Part shown: in pieces, positions 43,595 through 51,208 of the stretch
Position numbering within the stretch: the first letter of the stretch is position 1
Layout of the letters: every line of letters begins with the position of its first letter
From: UBA3792 sp045114775
GTDB taxonomy: Bacteria; Bacillota; Clostridia; Christensenellales; CAG-138
Reading direction: 5' to 3'
Assembly: GCA_045114775.1 (NCBI GenBank)
Contig: JBGULC010000044.1
Coordinates: forward strand, 1 to 64,000
DNA: 64,000 bases
Position numbers and translations under genes: made by a program
The notes under the pieces: generated by a model
The model's database searches: none
What the model was told of the DNA's origin: nothing
The model's input: only the letters and a program-made list of their open reading frames with translations

Positions 43595-45484
43595 TCAGAT
43601 GATCATCCAGGTGGATATGTGCTTCAACTGAAGCGTTTTTGAGATTTCAAGAAATGCGGTCATTGCGTCCGTAAGCGGATCGTCCCCGATACCGTTCAGA
43701 CGTTTCGGTTTGGGCAGCGTAAAATCTGCGATGATGCGCGCGTCATACGGCATCCACGATTCATCAAGATACGGTCGGATCGTCGAATTCTCTTCCTTCT
43801 GTTCCGCAAGGATCAGAGTAAACACCTCGTCGTCATCTACGGCGAGACCCGACGGATGTTCCAGAAAACCGATCGGCGCATCGGGATTCAGTGTGTTGAT
43901 CAGATAATTGAGTCCGTACAGCGAATAAACCTCTTCCCCGTTCATGACCGTCCCCGCATAAGCAGTAAGCCATGCACGAAGCTCTCCGCCGCGGACGAGC
44001 ATCAGCGTATACCGCGGCATTTCTTTATTCATTCTGCAGATATCGCGGTACGTGATCTGTCCTTCTTTCAATCCCGTCGTTATATACGGATAGGCGATCG
44101 AAACGACGCTGTGCGGCAGATCGATGTCGTCCTCATAGATCCATTGCTGCGCAAACCAGATCTGCATTTCATGGATCAGATCCGTCAGATCCGAAGAACC
44201 GAGCGTTCCCTTTGCATACGGGGCGATCCGTTCGCGGACCGTGCATACGACCGCGTCCATAACAGCCGATACGGAAGATACATAGGGCTTGATCGCACGG
44301 CGAATCGAATCGTCAGGCTCGTATGCTTTTGTATCGATCAATCCGACGGAGATCCCCGGACGTCCGTTTTCCCGAAGCGAAACATTGACTCTGGTAATAT
44401 TCTCCGCGCCGCCGGGAAGCGTAACGATCGGAATCTCCACACCGTGGTAATTACGTTCCGAGCGAACGGCAAACGCGCTTCCGTGCGCGCAAAGCACCAG
44501 ATCGATGCTGTCCGTTTTTTTCAGCATATCGCGCAGCGGATACGAATCCGCTCCGGATGCGTCGACTTCGGTACTGCCGTGATACATCAAAACGGTATAA
44601 TCGACCTGATCCTTCAGTTCCTTTCGAAGCTTTGCATAGGTGTCAAGAGGATCGGTAGGAAGGATCTCGTCGTCCGAAGGAGCGATCCCCGGATCGGTCA
44701 TGCCGATCACGGCGACGCGTGCCGGCGGCAGTTCTCCCTTTTCATCCTGCGGTATCTCGAGAATCACATACGGCAGAAGCTCGTTCCAAAGCACGCCTTT
44801 CGTGTCAAAAATGGTCGGATCGCTCTTCTGCAGGTTTGCGCCGAGCACGGGGATCTTATGCTCGATCAATGCGTTGACTTCCCGTCGAAGCGCCTGTGAC
44901 GGATAGCTCATAGCTTCGTCGCCGAGAAGTACGGCATCGTACCCCATCTTGAGAAACAGCGTTGTGATCGGTCCGTACATCCTGTCGGTCCGTATCTGAT
45001 AATCATCGGCGACCGAGCTGCCGAGAAGCGACCCGCCTGCATCGAGCAGGATCAGCTCCGGTTCCGCTTTGCAAAGCGCAGCAACACATGCCGCCGTATT
45101 CATCGCGGTACATCCCGGTTCCGACTCCGTCTCCATCGGATCCCAGGCATTGCCCATAATATCCGATGTAACAAGCATTGAAAAAGACTTGGTAGCTCTG
45201 ACCTGAAAATCCGTATACAGAAATGAACTCAGGATCATCGAAGCATCATTCTCCGTAACTTTTCCGTCTCCGTCATAATCCGCACGGGAAAGCGCCGCTG
45301 CATCCATCATCTTGAACCGCGAAAGATGACGCGAAATGCAGCTCGCATCCTGCGCAGTCACTTCTCCGTCTCCGTCCGCGTCACCGAAAACGACGACGTC
45401 GTCCGCAGCCGCAACCGATGCTGCCGGCAAAAACAGCAGAACCGATAATAGAAGCAGTATCCCCTTGCGGACGATTTGTTGCAT
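43595..45484 (-). CDS. secreted dockerin protein with degenerate 5'-nucleotidase/metallophosphatase fold
   Basis: Exported protein of 629 residues. A signal peptide (about 1-26) is followed by a complete type I dockerin with two calcium loops (GDADGDGEVTAQD and ADYDGDGKVTEND, about 33-90). A long UshA/5'-nucleotidase-like region fills the rest. Most metal ligands are replaced: NDxH is SDIMG (107-111), GD is DAGG (148-151), GNHE is LGDEA (188-190) and GHSQ is AHGSA (334). His302 in YHGST remains. It is likely catalytically dead or changed in function, tethered through the dockerin. It has its own promoter, GGAGAC site and terminator. Confidence 0.75.
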   Translation of the reverse strand: MQQIVRKGILLLLSVLLFLPAASVAAADDVVVFGDADGDGEVTAQDASCISRHLSRFKMMDAAALSRADYDGDGKVTENDASMILSSFLYTDFQVRATKSFSMLVTSDIMGNAWDPMETESEPGCTAMNTAACVAALCKAEPELILLDAGGSLLGSSVADDYQIRTDRMYGPITTLFLKMGYDAVLLGDEAMSYPSQALRREVNALIEHKIPVLGANLQKSDPTIFDTKGVLWNELLPYVILEIPQDEKGELPPARVAVIGMTDPGIAPSDDEILPTDPLDTYAKLRKELKDQVDYTVLMYHGSTEVDASGADSYPLRDMLKKTDSIDLVLCAHGSAFAVRSERNYHGVEIPIVTLPGGAENITRVNVSLRENGRPGISVGLIDTKAYEPDDSIRRAIKPYVSSVSAVMDAVVCTVRERIAPYAKGTLGSSDLTDLIHEMQIWFAQQWIYEDDIDLPHSVVSIAYPYITTGLKEGQITYRDICRMNKEMPRYTLMLVRGGELRAWLTAYAGTVMNGEEVYSLYGLNYLINTLNPDAPIGFLEHPSGLAVDDDEVFTLILAEQKEENSTIRPYLDESWMPYDARIIADFTLPKPKRLNGIGDDPLTDAMTAFLEISKTLQLKHISTWMII

Positions 45485-45519
45485 GAGACGGTCTCCATAC
45501 CTATATATTTTCTTTATGC

Positions 45520-45548
45520 ATTATACTCTTTGTATTTCGAAAAAGCAA
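45520..45548 (-). promoter_or_regulatory. promoter of the dockerin-metallophosphatase gene
   Basis: TTGCTT, a 17-base spacer and TATAAT on the minus strand, followed by a short leader with GGAGAC before the start codon. Confidence 0.7.
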
Positions 45549-45557
45549 GCAAATCAG

Positions 45558-45585
45558 AAAAGCGTCCGCATCGCAGACGCCTTTT
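45558..45585. terminator. second hairpin downstream of groEL
   Basis: AAAAGCGTC pairs with GACGCCTTTT through a one-base bulge, with T-rich sequence on both sides. It lies about 50 bases beyond the main groEL terminator and just before the dockerin-gene promoter. It may act as a back-up terminator. Confidence 0.45.
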
Positions 45586-45634
45586 CTTTATTTGTTCTGT
45601 TCGGCGTCGTCGCACGAACGGCAGCTGAGGCGCC

Positions 45635-45671
45635 GAAAAAAAAAGATCGGCTGCGTTTTTCTCAGCCGATC
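45635..45671 (-). terminator. terminator of groES-groEL
   Basis: Nine-base stem GATCGGCTG/CAGCCGATC followed on the minus strand by a run of nine T residues. Confidence 0.9.
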
Positions 45672-45678
45672 GAATGTT

Positions 45679-47310
45679 TTAATACATGCCGCCCATTCCG
45701 GCGCCGCCCATATCGGGCGCGGCGGGTTCGGGCTTCGGGATGTCCGCAACGATGCTTTCGGTCGTCAGCACCATGGCCGCAACGGAAGCCGCGTTCTGCA
45801 GCGCGCTGCGCGTGACCTTCGTCGGATCGACGATGCCCTTTTCCTTCATGATGCCGTACGTGTCGGTGGCCGCGTCGTAGCCGTAGCCCTCGGTGCCGTT
45901 GCGGCGAATGTTCTCGATGATGACGGAGCCCTCGACGCCCGCATTCTTCGCGATCTGGCGGATCGGCTCCTCGAGCGTACGGAGAACGATCTGCATACCG
46001 GTCTTCTTATCGCCGGTCGTCTCCTCCGCAAGCTTCTTCACACGGTTCGCAACAGACAGCAACGCCACGCCGCCGCCCGGAACGATGCCTTCCTCGACCG
46101 CCGCACGGGTCGCGTTCAGCGCGTCCTCCATGCGAAGCTTCGAATCCTTCATTTCGACCTCAGTCGCTGCGCCGACTGCAATGACCGCAACGCCGCCCGC
46201 GAGCTTTGCAAGACGCTCCTGCAGCTTTTCCTTATCGTAATCGGAAGTCGTCTCCTCGATCTGCGCACGGATCGACTTGACGCGCGCTGCGATCTCAGCG
46301 GGATCGCCTGCGCCTTCTACGATGACGGTCTTTTCCTTGTCGACCTTGACCTGCTTTGCGCTGCCGAGCATCTCAAGCGTGGTCTCCTTAAGATCCATAC
46401 CGAGTTCGTCGGACACGACCTGACCGCCGGTCAGGACCGCGATATCCTGCAGCATCGCCTTGCGTCTGTCGCCGAAGCCCGGCGCCTTGACCGCGACGCA
46501 GGTGAACGTGCCGCGCAGTTTGTTGATGACGAGCGTTGCAAGCGCTTCGCCCTCGACGTCCTCCGCGATGATGAGAAGCTTCCGCCCCGCCTGCGCGATC
46601 TGCTCCAGCACCGGCAGGATCTCCTGAATGTTGCTGATCTTCTTTTCGGTGATCAGGATCATCGGGTTGTCGAGGATCGCTTCCATTTTGTCGGTATCGG
46701 TCGCCATGTATGCGGAGCAGTAACCGCGATCGAACTGCATGCCTTCGACAATGTTCAGCTCAGTCTTCATGGTCTTGCTCTCTTCGATCGTGATGACGCC
46801 GTCCTTTCCGACCTTCTCCATCGCATCCGCGATCAGCTTGCCGACGTTCTCGTCGCTCGCGGAGATCGCTGCGACCTGCTCGATCGCATGCTTGCTGCCG
46901 ACGGGCACGGAAAGCTCCTTAAGGCCTTCGACCGCCTCGTTGACCGCCGCTTCGATGCCGCGGCGCAGATCCATCGGATTCGCGCCTGCCGCGACGTTGC
47001 GAAGTCCCTCGCGGACCATCGCCTGCGCAAGCAGCGTCGCCGTCGTCGTGCCGTCGCCCGCGACGTCGTTCGTCTTCGTCGCGACTTCCTTCACGAGCTG
47101 TGCGCCCATATTCTCAAACGGATCCTCGAGCTCGATCTCCTTTGCAATCGTCACGCCGTCGTTGGTGATGAGCGGCGCGCCGAATTTCTTCTCAAGAACT
47201 ACGTTGCGGCCCTTCGGTCCGAGCGTGATCTTTACGGTATCCGCAAGCTGATTCAGCCCGCTTTCCAGCGCTTTTCTGGCGTCCTCGCCGTATTTCAATT
47301 GCTTAGCCAT
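45679..47310 (-). CDS. groEL: 60-kDa chaperonin GroEL
   Basis: Chaperonin subunit of 543 residues forming the double-ring folding chamber with GroES. ATP-site motifs GPKGRNVVLE and AGDGTTTAT and the apical segment are intact. The C-terminus ends in the typical GGMGGMY repeat. It follows groES by 14 bases, is under CIRCE/HrcA control and is closed by a strong terminator. The start follows an AGGAGG site. Confidence 0.98.
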   Translation of the reverse strand: MAKQLKYGEDARKALESGLNQLADTVKITLGPKGRNVVLEKKFGAPLITNDGVTIAKEIELEDPFENMGAQLVKEVATKTNDVAGDGTTTATLLAQAMVREGLRNVAAGANPMDLRRGIEAAVNEAVEGLKELSVPVGSKHAIEQVAAISASDENVGKLIADAMEKVGKDGVITIEESKTMKTELNIVEGMQFDRGYCSAYMATDTDKMEAILDNPMILITEKKISNIQEILPVLEQIAQAGRKLLIIAEDVEGEALATLVINKLRGTFTCVAVKAPGFGDRRKAMLQDIAVLTGGQVVSDELGMDLKETTLEMLGSAKQVKVDKEKTVIVEGAGDPAEIAARVKSIRAQIEETTSDYDKEKLQERLAKLAGGVAVIAVGAATEVEMKDSKLRMEDALNATRAAVEEGIVPGGGVALLSVANRVKKLAEETTGDKKTGMQIVLRTLEEPIRQIAKNAGVEGSVIIENIRRNGTEGYGYDAATDTYGIMKEKGIVDPTKVTRSALQNAASVAAMVLTTESIVADIPKPEPAAPDMGGAGMGGMY

Positions 47311-47324
47311 GGTTTATCCTCCTG

Positions 47325-47597
47325 TTATTCCACGATCGCAAGAATATCGCTCTGCTTGATCACGATGACTTCCTGCCCGTCGATCTTGACTTCTGTACCG
47401 GCATACTTCGTATAAACGACCTTATCGCCGACCTTGACGACCATATCCACGCCCTTATTGCCCGGGCCGACGGCGACGACTTCCGCCATCTGCGGCTTTT
47501 CCTTTGCCGCGCTCGTCAGAAGGATACCGCCCTTCGTGACTTCTTCCGTTTCGATGTTCCGGATCACGACGCGATCGAACAACGGTTTCAATGACAT
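47325..47597 (-). CDS. groES: 10-kDa co-chaperonin GroES
   Basis: Co-chaperonin of 90 residues that caps the GroEL ring. It starts MSLKPLFDRVVI, has the mobile loop region TKGGILL, and contains GDKVVYTKYAGTEVK. AGGAGG lies before the ATG. Transcription comes from a consensus promoter with a perfect CIRCE element in the leader, so heat-shock control by HrcA is expected; hrcA itself is not in the window. Confidence 0.98.
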   Translation of the reverse strand: MSLKPLFDRVVIRNIETEEVTKGGILLTSAAKEKPQMAEVVAVGPGNKGVDMVVKVGDKVVYTKYAGTEVKIDGQEVIVIKQSDILAIVE

Positions 47598-47620
47598 AAC
47601 TCATACCTCCTGTGAATCTT

Positions 47621-47647
47621 TTAGCACTCATTGTTTCCGAGTGCTAA
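47621..47647 (-). promoter_or_regulatory. CIRCE operator (HrcA binding site)
   Basis: TTAGCACTC, nine bases, GAGTGCTAA: an exact match to the CIRCE inverted repeat. It lies in the groES leader, just after the promoter. HrcA repression released by heat is established for this element. Confidence 0.97.
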
Positions 47648-47659
47648 CCATCGTCCCTT

Positions 47660-47688
47660 ATTATAGTGACCGCCTCCCGGAATGTCAA
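47660..47688 (-). promoter_or_regulatory. sigma-A promoter of groES-groEL
   Basis: Perfect TTGACA, 17-base spacer and TATAAT on the minus strand, with CIRCE starting about 12 bases downstream of the -10 box. Confidence 0.92.
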
Positions 47689-47908
47689 TCGGGTAAATGC
47701 AACGAAGTTGTGAACTCTTGGACCGTTCGACAGTTTCTCCTATAACAGGACGGTATCCGCGTATTTTCTGACCGTTATCAATTTCATATCAAAAAAACGT
47801 ATGCCTTCCGAAGCGCAAAAATGATGCGATTTCCGGTTTGGCAGCGCTCAGGTCGGTTTCCGTCCCGGATAAGTCCTGAAAAAAGGTGAAAAATCGCAAA
47901 AATAATCC

Positions 47909-47937
47909 TTGCAATGTGAAAATGTTTGTGATAGAAT
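47909..47937 (+). promoter_or_regulatory. promoter of rpsT
   Basis: TTGCAA, a 17-base spacer and TAGAAT, with TGA just before the -10 box as an extended -10. The leader is about 50 bases. Confidence 0.75.
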
Positions 47938-47950
47938 GTACTCCGTTCGT

Positions 47951-47964
47951 ACCGGGAAACCGGT
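47951..47964 (+). promoter_or_regulatory. GNRA-tetraloop hairpin in the rpsT leader
   Basis: ACCGG/CCGGT stem capped by GAAA, about 30 bases before the start codon. It is a possible site for autogenous control by S20, which is known in E. coli; the link here is inferred. Confidence 0.35.
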
Positions 47965-47993
47965 CGGGCAAATCTTACAGGGGGTGAAATGCT

Positions 47994-48260
47994 TTGGCAA
48001 ACATCAAGTCCGCTATGAAGCGTGCGAAGACTTCCGTTGGTGAAAACCTCAGAAATCGCATGGACAAGTCCGCTCTGAAGACCGCTGTCCGTCGTTTTGA
48101 TGAAGCGCTGAAGTCCGGCGATAAGGAAGCTGTCAATACGGCTTACCTCGCGGCTGTCAAGACCGTTGACCAGTCTGCCGCGAAGGGCGTTATCCACAAG
48201 AACGCCGCAGATCGCAAAAAGGCACAGTTGGCAAAAAAGCTCGCAGCAGCGAACAACTGA
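47994..48260 (+). CDS. rpsT: 30S ribosomal protein S20
   Basis: Ribosomal protein of 88 residues that binds 16S rRNA, starting (M)ANIKSAMKRAK as expected. The start codon is TTG, seven bases after GGGGGTG; a nearby ATG is out of frame. E. coli rpsT also uses UUG and is autoregulated at translation, so the rare start may be functional. Own promoter and terminator. Confidence 0.96.
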   Translation: MANIKSAMKRAKTSVGENLRNRMDKSALKTAVRRFDEALKSGDKEAVNTAYLAAVKTVDQSAAKGVIHKNAADRKKAQLAKKLAAANN

Positions 48261-48282
48261 ACCCCGGTATTCGCATGACATA

Positions 48283-48311
48283 GCGTCCGTTTTCGGACGC
48301 TTCTTTTTTTC
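48283..48311 (+). terminator. terminator of rpsT
   Basis: GCGTCCG/CGGACGC stem with a TTTT loop, followed by TTCTTTTTTTT. Confidence 0.9.
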
Positions 48312-48313
48312 AC

Positions 48314-48342
48314 TTGCAAACGAAACGCCGAGCGTATAGAAT
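48314..48342 (+). promoter_or_regulatory. promoter of rqcH-rdgB-phosphodiesterase
   Basis: TTGCAA, a 17-base spacer and TAGAAT starting three bases after the rpsT terminator, followed by a very short leader. Confidence 0.7.
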
Positions 48343-48360
48343 AAGGAACGGGTGATCATT

Positions 48361-50046
48361 ATGGCAACGGACGGATTGACGCTGTACGCAAGTATACGCG
48401 AGCTTCAGATCCTTGTCGGCGGCAAGATCGACAAGGTCCAGCAGCCAGACAAGGATATTCTCATACTGCACATTCACGCACCGAACGCCGGCCGCGTGAA
48501 GCTGATGCTGTGCATCCATGCGGAAAACGGTCGCATTCAGACGGTTTCCAAGAACTTCGAAAATCCCGAAACGGCGCCCGCGTTCTGTATGCTTCTCAGG
48601 AAATATCTGATCGGCTGCCGCATCGTTTCGATCGACCAGCCCGGCCTGAACCGCATCGCCGTCTTCTCGCTTTCCGGCAAGAACGAGCTCTTCGACGCCG
48701 TGCAGATGAAGCTGATCGTCGAACTGATGGGCAGGCACGGAAACGTGTTCCTCGTCGGCGAGGACGGCCGCATCATCGACTGCATGCGGCATTTCGGACT
48801 CGGCGAGAACGCCGCGCGGATCTGTCTTCCGAACGTTCCCTATGAAGCGCCGCCCGAAGCGGAAAAGCTTGATCCGCTGACCGTTTCCGAAGACGAAATC
48901 GCCGCGATCGCAAACGGTCGTATGCCCGGCAAGTGGCTGACGGACGCGTTCCATGGCGTTTCGCGGCTCTGTGCGGAACAGATCGTTAAGGACGGCACGC
49001 CTTCGGACCGTATCGCATCCGAGATCCGCGAGGTCTTCTGCGCGCTTGCCGAACAGCGGTTTTCACCGTCTCTGATCCCGAACGCAGGCGTTTTGCCGTT
49101 CCGTCCCAAGAATATCGAAAGCATTCCGTACCCGACCGTCAACGAGGCGCAGGACGCGTTTTACCGAAGCCGCGACGAGCAGGCCGTTCTGACTAAGCTT
49201 CGCACCTCGCTTCGCGCCGTGCTCGATCATGCGAAAAAGCGCGTCGAAAAGAAGCTATCCGAGTGCATGAAGACGATCGGCGACGAAGAACACATCGAGC
49301 GCGACCGTCTGTACGGCGAGCTGCTTCTGAGCGTGCACGGCGTACCGTCCGGCAGAAGATCCGTCACGGTCAATAACTATTATGCCGATCCGCCGGAAAG
49401 CGTCGAGATCGCGCTCGACCCGAAGTATTCGGCGTCCGACAACGCGCAGCGCTACTTTAAGCGCTATCGCAAGAACAAGGCCGCCCGCGTCTATGCGCTG
49501 GAGCAGGTCGATGCGTTTACCGAGGAGCTTGATTACCTCAAGGGGCAGCTTCTGAACGTCGCCGCCTGCAGTACGCGCGAGGAGCTTGCCGAGATCCGCG
49601 AGGAACTGATCCGTCAGAAATACATCCGCGAGCAGGAGCAAACGCGCAAAGCGCCTGCGAAAATGCAGAGCCGCCCGCTGCATTATCGCACGCCCTCCGG
49701 CGTCGATCTGTTCGTCGGCAAGAACAATCTGCAAAACGAACGGCTGCTCCGCACCTCCGATCCGAACGCAATCTGGCTGCATGCAAAGGGCGTACCTGCC
49801 TCGCACGTCGTTCTGAATGCATCGGATCCGTCCCGCGAGGATCTGTTCTTCGCGGCGACCGTCGCCGCCTATCACTCGGACGCGTCCGCCTCGGAAAACG
49901 TTCCGGTCGACTATACGCAGATCCGATCTGTCAAAAAGCCGTCCGGCGCGCGACCCGGATTCGTCAACTATTTTCATCAGCATACGCTGTACGTCACGCC
50001 GTCGCTCGATGCGATCGCGCCGTACCGCGTAACGGAGGACAAATGA
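48361..50046 (+). CDS. rqcH: ribosome quality control protein RqcH (NFACT family)
   Basis: Protein of about 561 residues that binds stalled 50S-peptidyl-tRNA and directs C-terminal alanine tailing. It was formerly described as a fibronectin-binding protein. The N-terminal NFACT-N domain starts MATDGLTLYA, a coiled-coil region lies around 290-420, and the C-terminal NFACT-R domain has the pattern GVDLFVGKNNLQNERL and IWLHAKGVPASHVVL. The start is an ATG after GGGTGATC. It heads rqcH-rdgB-phosphodiesterase and overlaps rdgB by four bases. Confidence 0.94.
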   Translation: MATDGLTLYASIRELQILVGGKIDKVQQPDKDILILHIHAPNAGRVKLMLCIHAENGRIQTVSKNFENPETAPAFCMLLRKYLIGCRIVSIDQPGLNRIAVFSLSGKNELFDAVQMKLIVELMGRHGNVFLVGEDGRIIDCMRHFGLGENAARICLPNVPYEAPPEAEKLDPLTVSEDEIAAIANGRMPGKWLTDAFHGVSRLCAEQIVKDGTPSDRIASEIREVFCALAEQRFSPSLIPNAGVLPFRPKNIESIPYPTVNEAQDAFYRSRDEQAVLTKLRTSLRAVLDHAKKRVEKKLSECMKTIGDEEHIERDRLYGELLLSVHGVPSGRRSVTVNNYYADPPESVEIALDPKYSASDNAQRYFKRYRKNKAARVYALEQVDAFTEELDYLKGQLLNVAACSTREELAEIREELIRQKYIREQEQTRKAPAKMQSRPLHYRTPSGVDLFVGKNNLQNERLLRTSDPNAIWLHAKGVPASHVVLNASDPSREDLFFAATVAAYHSDASASENVPVDYTQIRSVKKPSGARPGFVNYFHQHTLYVTPSLDAIAPYRVTEDK

Positions 50047-50654
50047 AACTTTTACTTGCAACCAATAACGCGCATAAGGCGCAGGAAATCCGCGAGATCT
50101 TAAAGGACAGCTTTTCCGAGATCGTCACGATGCGGGAAGCCGGGATCGCGCTCGACGTCGTCGAGGACGGCAGTACGTTTCGCGAGAATGCGATCAAGAA
50201 AGCCGTGGAAACGCTCGCATTTGCGAACGGTCGGTTCGATGCGGTGCTTGCCGACGACAGCGGGCTTTGCGTCGACGCGCTGAACGGCGCGCCGGGCGTA
50301 TATTCCGCTCGATTTGCCGGAGAAGGACACGACGACGGCGCGAACAACGAAAAGCTGATCGCGTTGCTCTCCGACGTTCCCGATGAGAAGCGTACGGCGC
50401 GATTCTGCTGCTGCGTCGCGCTTGCCCGCGTCGGAAGCGAACCGATCGCGGTGCAGGGCGAGGTCGAAGGCACGATCCTGCATGAAGCGCACGGTCAAAA
50501 CGGCTTCGGCTACGATCCGTTCTTCTACTACGCGCCTTTCCGGAAGAGCTTTGCAGAGCTCACGTCCGAGGAAAAGAATTCCGTCAGCCACCGTAAGCGC
50601 GCGCTGATGCTTTTGAAGGAGGCGCTCGATGTCGAGGATCGCAGTCGTTTCTGA
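50043..50654 (+). CDS. rdgB: XTP/dITP diphosphatase (RdgB/HAM1 family)
   Basis: Nucleotide-pool cleaning enzyme of 203 residues that hydrolyses dITP, ITP and XTP to monophosphates. Family motifs are LLATNNAHKAQEI, LADDSGLCVDALNG and GFGYDPFFY. It overlaps rqcH by an ATGA and the next gene by 26 bases, so the three are expressed together. Confidence 0.96.
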   Translation: MKLLLATNNAHKAQEIREILKDSFSEIVTMREAGIALDVVEDGSTFRENAIKKAVETLAFANGRFDAVLADDSGLCVDALNGAPGVYSARFAGEGHDDGANNEKLIALLSDVPDEKRTARFCCCVALARVGSEPIAVQGEVEGTILHEAHGQNGFGYDPFFYYAPFRKSFAELTSEEKNSVSHRKRALMLLKEALDVEDRSRF

Positions 50655-51105
50655 TTCCCACGGCAGCATCGAAAACATCCGGTATTTCCGTTCCCGTCTC
50701 GGCCGCGTCGACGCGCTGTGGCATCTCGGCGATCATGCCGAAGACGCCGAAGCGTTGTCGCAGACGCTGAACTGCGGCTTTGTTGCGGTACGCGGAAACT
50801 GCGACCCTTTCTCCTCCGCGCCCCTTTCTTACACAGTGAACTGGCACGGAAAAAGGTTCCTGCTGCTGCACGGGCATACCGTGTCCGGCAGGCTGCATCT
50901 GCTGTACGCCGCGAAGGAGGCAAACGCCGACGCGGTGCTGTTCGGACATTCGCACGTGCCTTCCTCCGAAACGATCGAGGGCGTGCTGCTTCTGAATCCC
51001 GGCAGTCTCTCCCGTCCCCGCACGTCAACGGGCCCGAGCATAGCCGTAATTGATCTCAACGACGATTCGATGGCCGTCGAGATCCTTTTCCGCAAAGACG
51101 TTTGA
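50629..51105 (+). CDS. YfcE/MJ0936-type metallophosphodiesterase
   Basis: Calcineurin-like phosphoesterase of 158 residues. All metal-binding motifs are visible: SDSHG, GDHAED, GNCD, LHGH and GHSH. The YfcE group cleaves phosphodiesters in vitro; the natural substrate is unclear. The start lies inside rdgB, after GGAGG. The rdgB-phosphoesterase pair is common in Firmicutes. Confidence 0.92.
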   Translation: MSRIAVVSDSHGSIENIRYFRSRLGRVDALWHLGDHAEDAEALSQTLNCGFVAVRGNCDPFSSAPLSYTVNWHGKRFLLLHGHTVSGRLHLLYAAKEANADAVLFGHSHVPSSETIEGVLLLNPGSLSRPRTSTGPSIAVIDLNDDSMAVEILFRKDV

Positions 51106-51142
51106 TCTCGTATTATTCACAATTTTTCAACAGTTTTATGCA

Positions 51143-51171
51143 TTGACAAGAACAGGCAATGTTATTAAACT
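51143..51171 (+). promoter_or_regulatory. promoter of the tandem carboxypeptidase genes
   Basis: TTGACA, a 17-base spacer and TAAACT, with about 38 bases to the start codon of the first carboxypeptidase. Confidence 0.65.
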
Positions 51172-51208
51172 GTTTATATTGAATGTATCCGAAAGGTTTT
51201 TATAGATC

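Larger units (their letters stand above)
47598..47993. other. intergenic region between groES and rpsT
   Basis: About 400 bases hold the groES leader with CIRCE, the groE promoter and, at the far end, the rpsT promoter and leader. In the middle (about 47690-47900) I see no open frame with coding character, no terminator and no recognisable RNA. A long open frame on the minus strand here lacks a ribosome site and any family resemblance. Confidence 0.7.

Noticed and set aside
45592..47415. Open frame of about 600 codons on the plus strand opposite groEL.
   Set aside because: Shadow of groEL with no family resemblance or initiation signals.
47784..48359. Minus-strand open frame of about 190 codons across the rpsT region.
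   Set aside because: It runs antisense through rpsT, its promoter and terminator, and has no ribosome site.
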